Of a DNA stretch of 64,000 nt, positions 63,302 to 64,000 are shown one piece after another (positions within the stretch are counted from its first letter, which is position 1; every line of letters starts with the position of its first letter). Below the pieces are notes generated by a model that worked only from the letters and a program-made list of their open reading frames with translations, was not told the origin of the DNA and did not search any database. The DNA is from Paraburkholderia adhaesiva (lineage in GTDB: Bacteria; Pseudomonadota; Gammaproteobacteria; Burkholderiales; Burkholderiaceae). The position numbers were made by a program, and so were the translations under genes. The stretch is from assembly GCF_021390575.1 (NCBI RefSeq), contig NZ_JAJEJQ010000002.1, positions 1,798,001 to 1,862,000 on the forward strand, in the 5' to 3' direction.

Positions 63302-63631
63302 TTACTGAGCCTTTGCAACCATGAAGTCGACGGCTGCTTTCACTTCGTCGTCCTTCAGGCTCGAACCACCGCCACGCGGGGGCATCGTGCCGTTGTTGCC
63401 GGTGAAGCCACCGAGCGCGTGCTTGTACAGCGTCGGCTTGCCCTGCTTGATGCGCGGTGCCCAGTCCGCCTTGTTGCCGTAAATAGGTGCACCGCCTGCG
63501 CCCGTCTGGTGGCACATGAAGCAGACGCTCTTGAACACCTTTTCGCCATCCGCAGCATTCGCGGCCGGCGCTACGCTGGCCGCTGCAACGGCAAATCCAA
63601 AGGCTGCGAGCAAAACTTTCCGATTTTTCAT
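63302..63631 (-). CDS. Small monohaem cytochrome c
   Basis: 109 residues; signal peptide cut after ANA. One haem motif CFMCH (Cys37, Cys40, His41), axial Met in GTMPPRGGG. The c5/class I type, with conserved ADWAPRIKQGKPTLYKHALGG. It lies 138 bases upstream of nosR on the same strand; likely a periplasmic electron carrier for N2O or nitrite reduction. Confidence 0.9.
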   Translation of the reverse strand: MKNRKVLLAAFGFAVAAASVAPAANAADGEKVFKSVCFMCHQTGAGGAPIYGNKADWAPRIKQGKPTLYKHALGGFTGNNGTMPPRGGGSSLKDDEVKAAVDFMVAKAQ

Positions 63632-63652
63632 GATCTTTCCTCAGTAGGAGTT

Positions 63653-64000
63653 TCAGGATTGATGAGTCCGCGCTTCGACCGGATCGTGCGCAAACGTAGC
63701 TTCAAAACCCAACAGCGGCTGTTCGAGCAGCCGACTGATCAGCGTGCTGACGTTGCGCCACGGGTCCGCGCCGATCTCGCTGACGGGATCGTCAACGGTC
63801 CGGCCATCGGGCGTGTGAAGATGGTTCGGGAATGTGCCGAGCGTCTCGTGCAGCGGCGCGGTATCGATGCACATTCCAACTTCGCCCCAGCGCCAGCTCA
63901 TCACGTACTCAGCGGGGCCGCCGATACGTAGCGTCAGTTCGACGCCGTTGGCAAGATTCACATCGATCGCATCGCGACAAAGCGTGACCGACTCCAGTTG
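63653..64000 (-). CDS. Unknown protein, start outside window
   Basis: The frame is open to the right edge; at least 116 residues, with an internal GTG at 63961. The visible part has a strand-rich section (VNLANGVELTLRIGGPAEYV), a Trp/Gly stretch (MSWRWGEVGMCIDTAPLHE), a His/Asp segment (NHLHTPDGRTVDDP) and a C-terminal amphipathic helix. No haem motif or membrane segment. It lies 21 bases upstream of the cytochrome c gene, so probably in the same transcription unit, in the position where nos genes are expected. Not recognised. Confidence 0.55.
   Translation of the reverse strand, partial: QLESVTLCRDAIDVNLANGVELTLRIGGPAEYVMSWRWGEVGMCIDTAPLHETLGTFPNHLHTPDGRTVDDPVSEIGADPWRNVSTLISRLLEQPLLGFEATFAHDPVEARTHQS

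Overview
This is a GC-rich window (third codon positions mostly G/C) from a betaproteobacterium of the Burkholderia sensu lato group. The evidence is gene content and protein style: a MocR/PLP regulator beside a polyamine-type ABC operon, a DUF748 giant protein, an ATPase with an AAA-associated C-terminal domain, and a nirK/nosR denitrification block. Paraburkholderia or a close relative fits best, but genus is inferred. I see no rRNA, tRNA, CRISPR array or intact mobile element. One decayed IS5-type transposase end is present.

Layout. 1-3.2 kb: the C-terminal 1,050 residues of a large unrecognised protein, then a LuxR-type response regulator. 4.0-9.4 kb: a tightly overlapping efflux cassette (TetR, HlyD lipoprotein, ABC ATPase, ABC-2 permease, NodT-type outer membrane factor). 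9.4-15.6 kb: a four-gene PotABCD-like operon, divergent from a MocR regulator with candidate direct-repeat operators between them. 15.7-22 kb: DUF748 protein, DUF1254-type lipoprotein, PaiB-like protein. 22.2-27.3 kb: a CopA copper ATPase behind a textbook MerR/CueR-type 19-bp-spacer promoter, then a chemoreceptor. 27.5-35.7 kb: sparse region with small proteins, a DedA-rhodanese fusion, a cNMP-binding/thioredoxin-reductase-like flavoprotein, an IS remnant, a methyltransferase and a thioredoxin. 36-42.4 kb: MscS channel and a NitT/TauT-type ABC transporter without a binding protein. 42.5-42.9 kb: three overlapping small ORFs, each with its own ribosome binding site, leading into that transporter. 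43.6-50 kb: small conserved proteins, an MFS exporter, and a molybdate/tungstate locus (molbindin divergent from a WtpA-like binding protein and a fused ModBC protein). 52.2-64 kb: denitrification block with NirK, NirV, Sco, a DNR/NnrR-type Crp regulator, an Rrf2/NsrR-like regulator that lacks two of the three canonical cysteines, and an apparent operon nosR - cytochrome c4 - Rieske - cytochrome b - cytochrome c1, preceded by a monohaem cytochrome c and a partial unknown gene.

The most unexplained signal is a dispersed 18-bp bipartite motif, CTCCCGAA-N4-CTCACC. I find 15 good copies, all between genes and all in the same orientation, clustered at 33.1-33.5, 34.8, 38.9-39.1, 49.8-50.1 and 51.3-52.0 kb. 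The last two clusters flank an unrecognised 339-residue protein. Copies are spaced 33 to 235 bp apart within clusters, with unrelated sequence between them, and gene orientation does not explain their direction. The second strongest is the hidden trio of translationally coupled small ORFs at 42563-42887.

Functionally, the right-hand 12 kb describes nitrite and nitrous oxide respiration with its own bc1 complex and cytochromes as the electron route, copper delivery (Sco; CopA further left) and nitric-oxide-type regulators. The molybdate locus could support molybdoenzymes such as nitrate reductase elsewhere in the genome.
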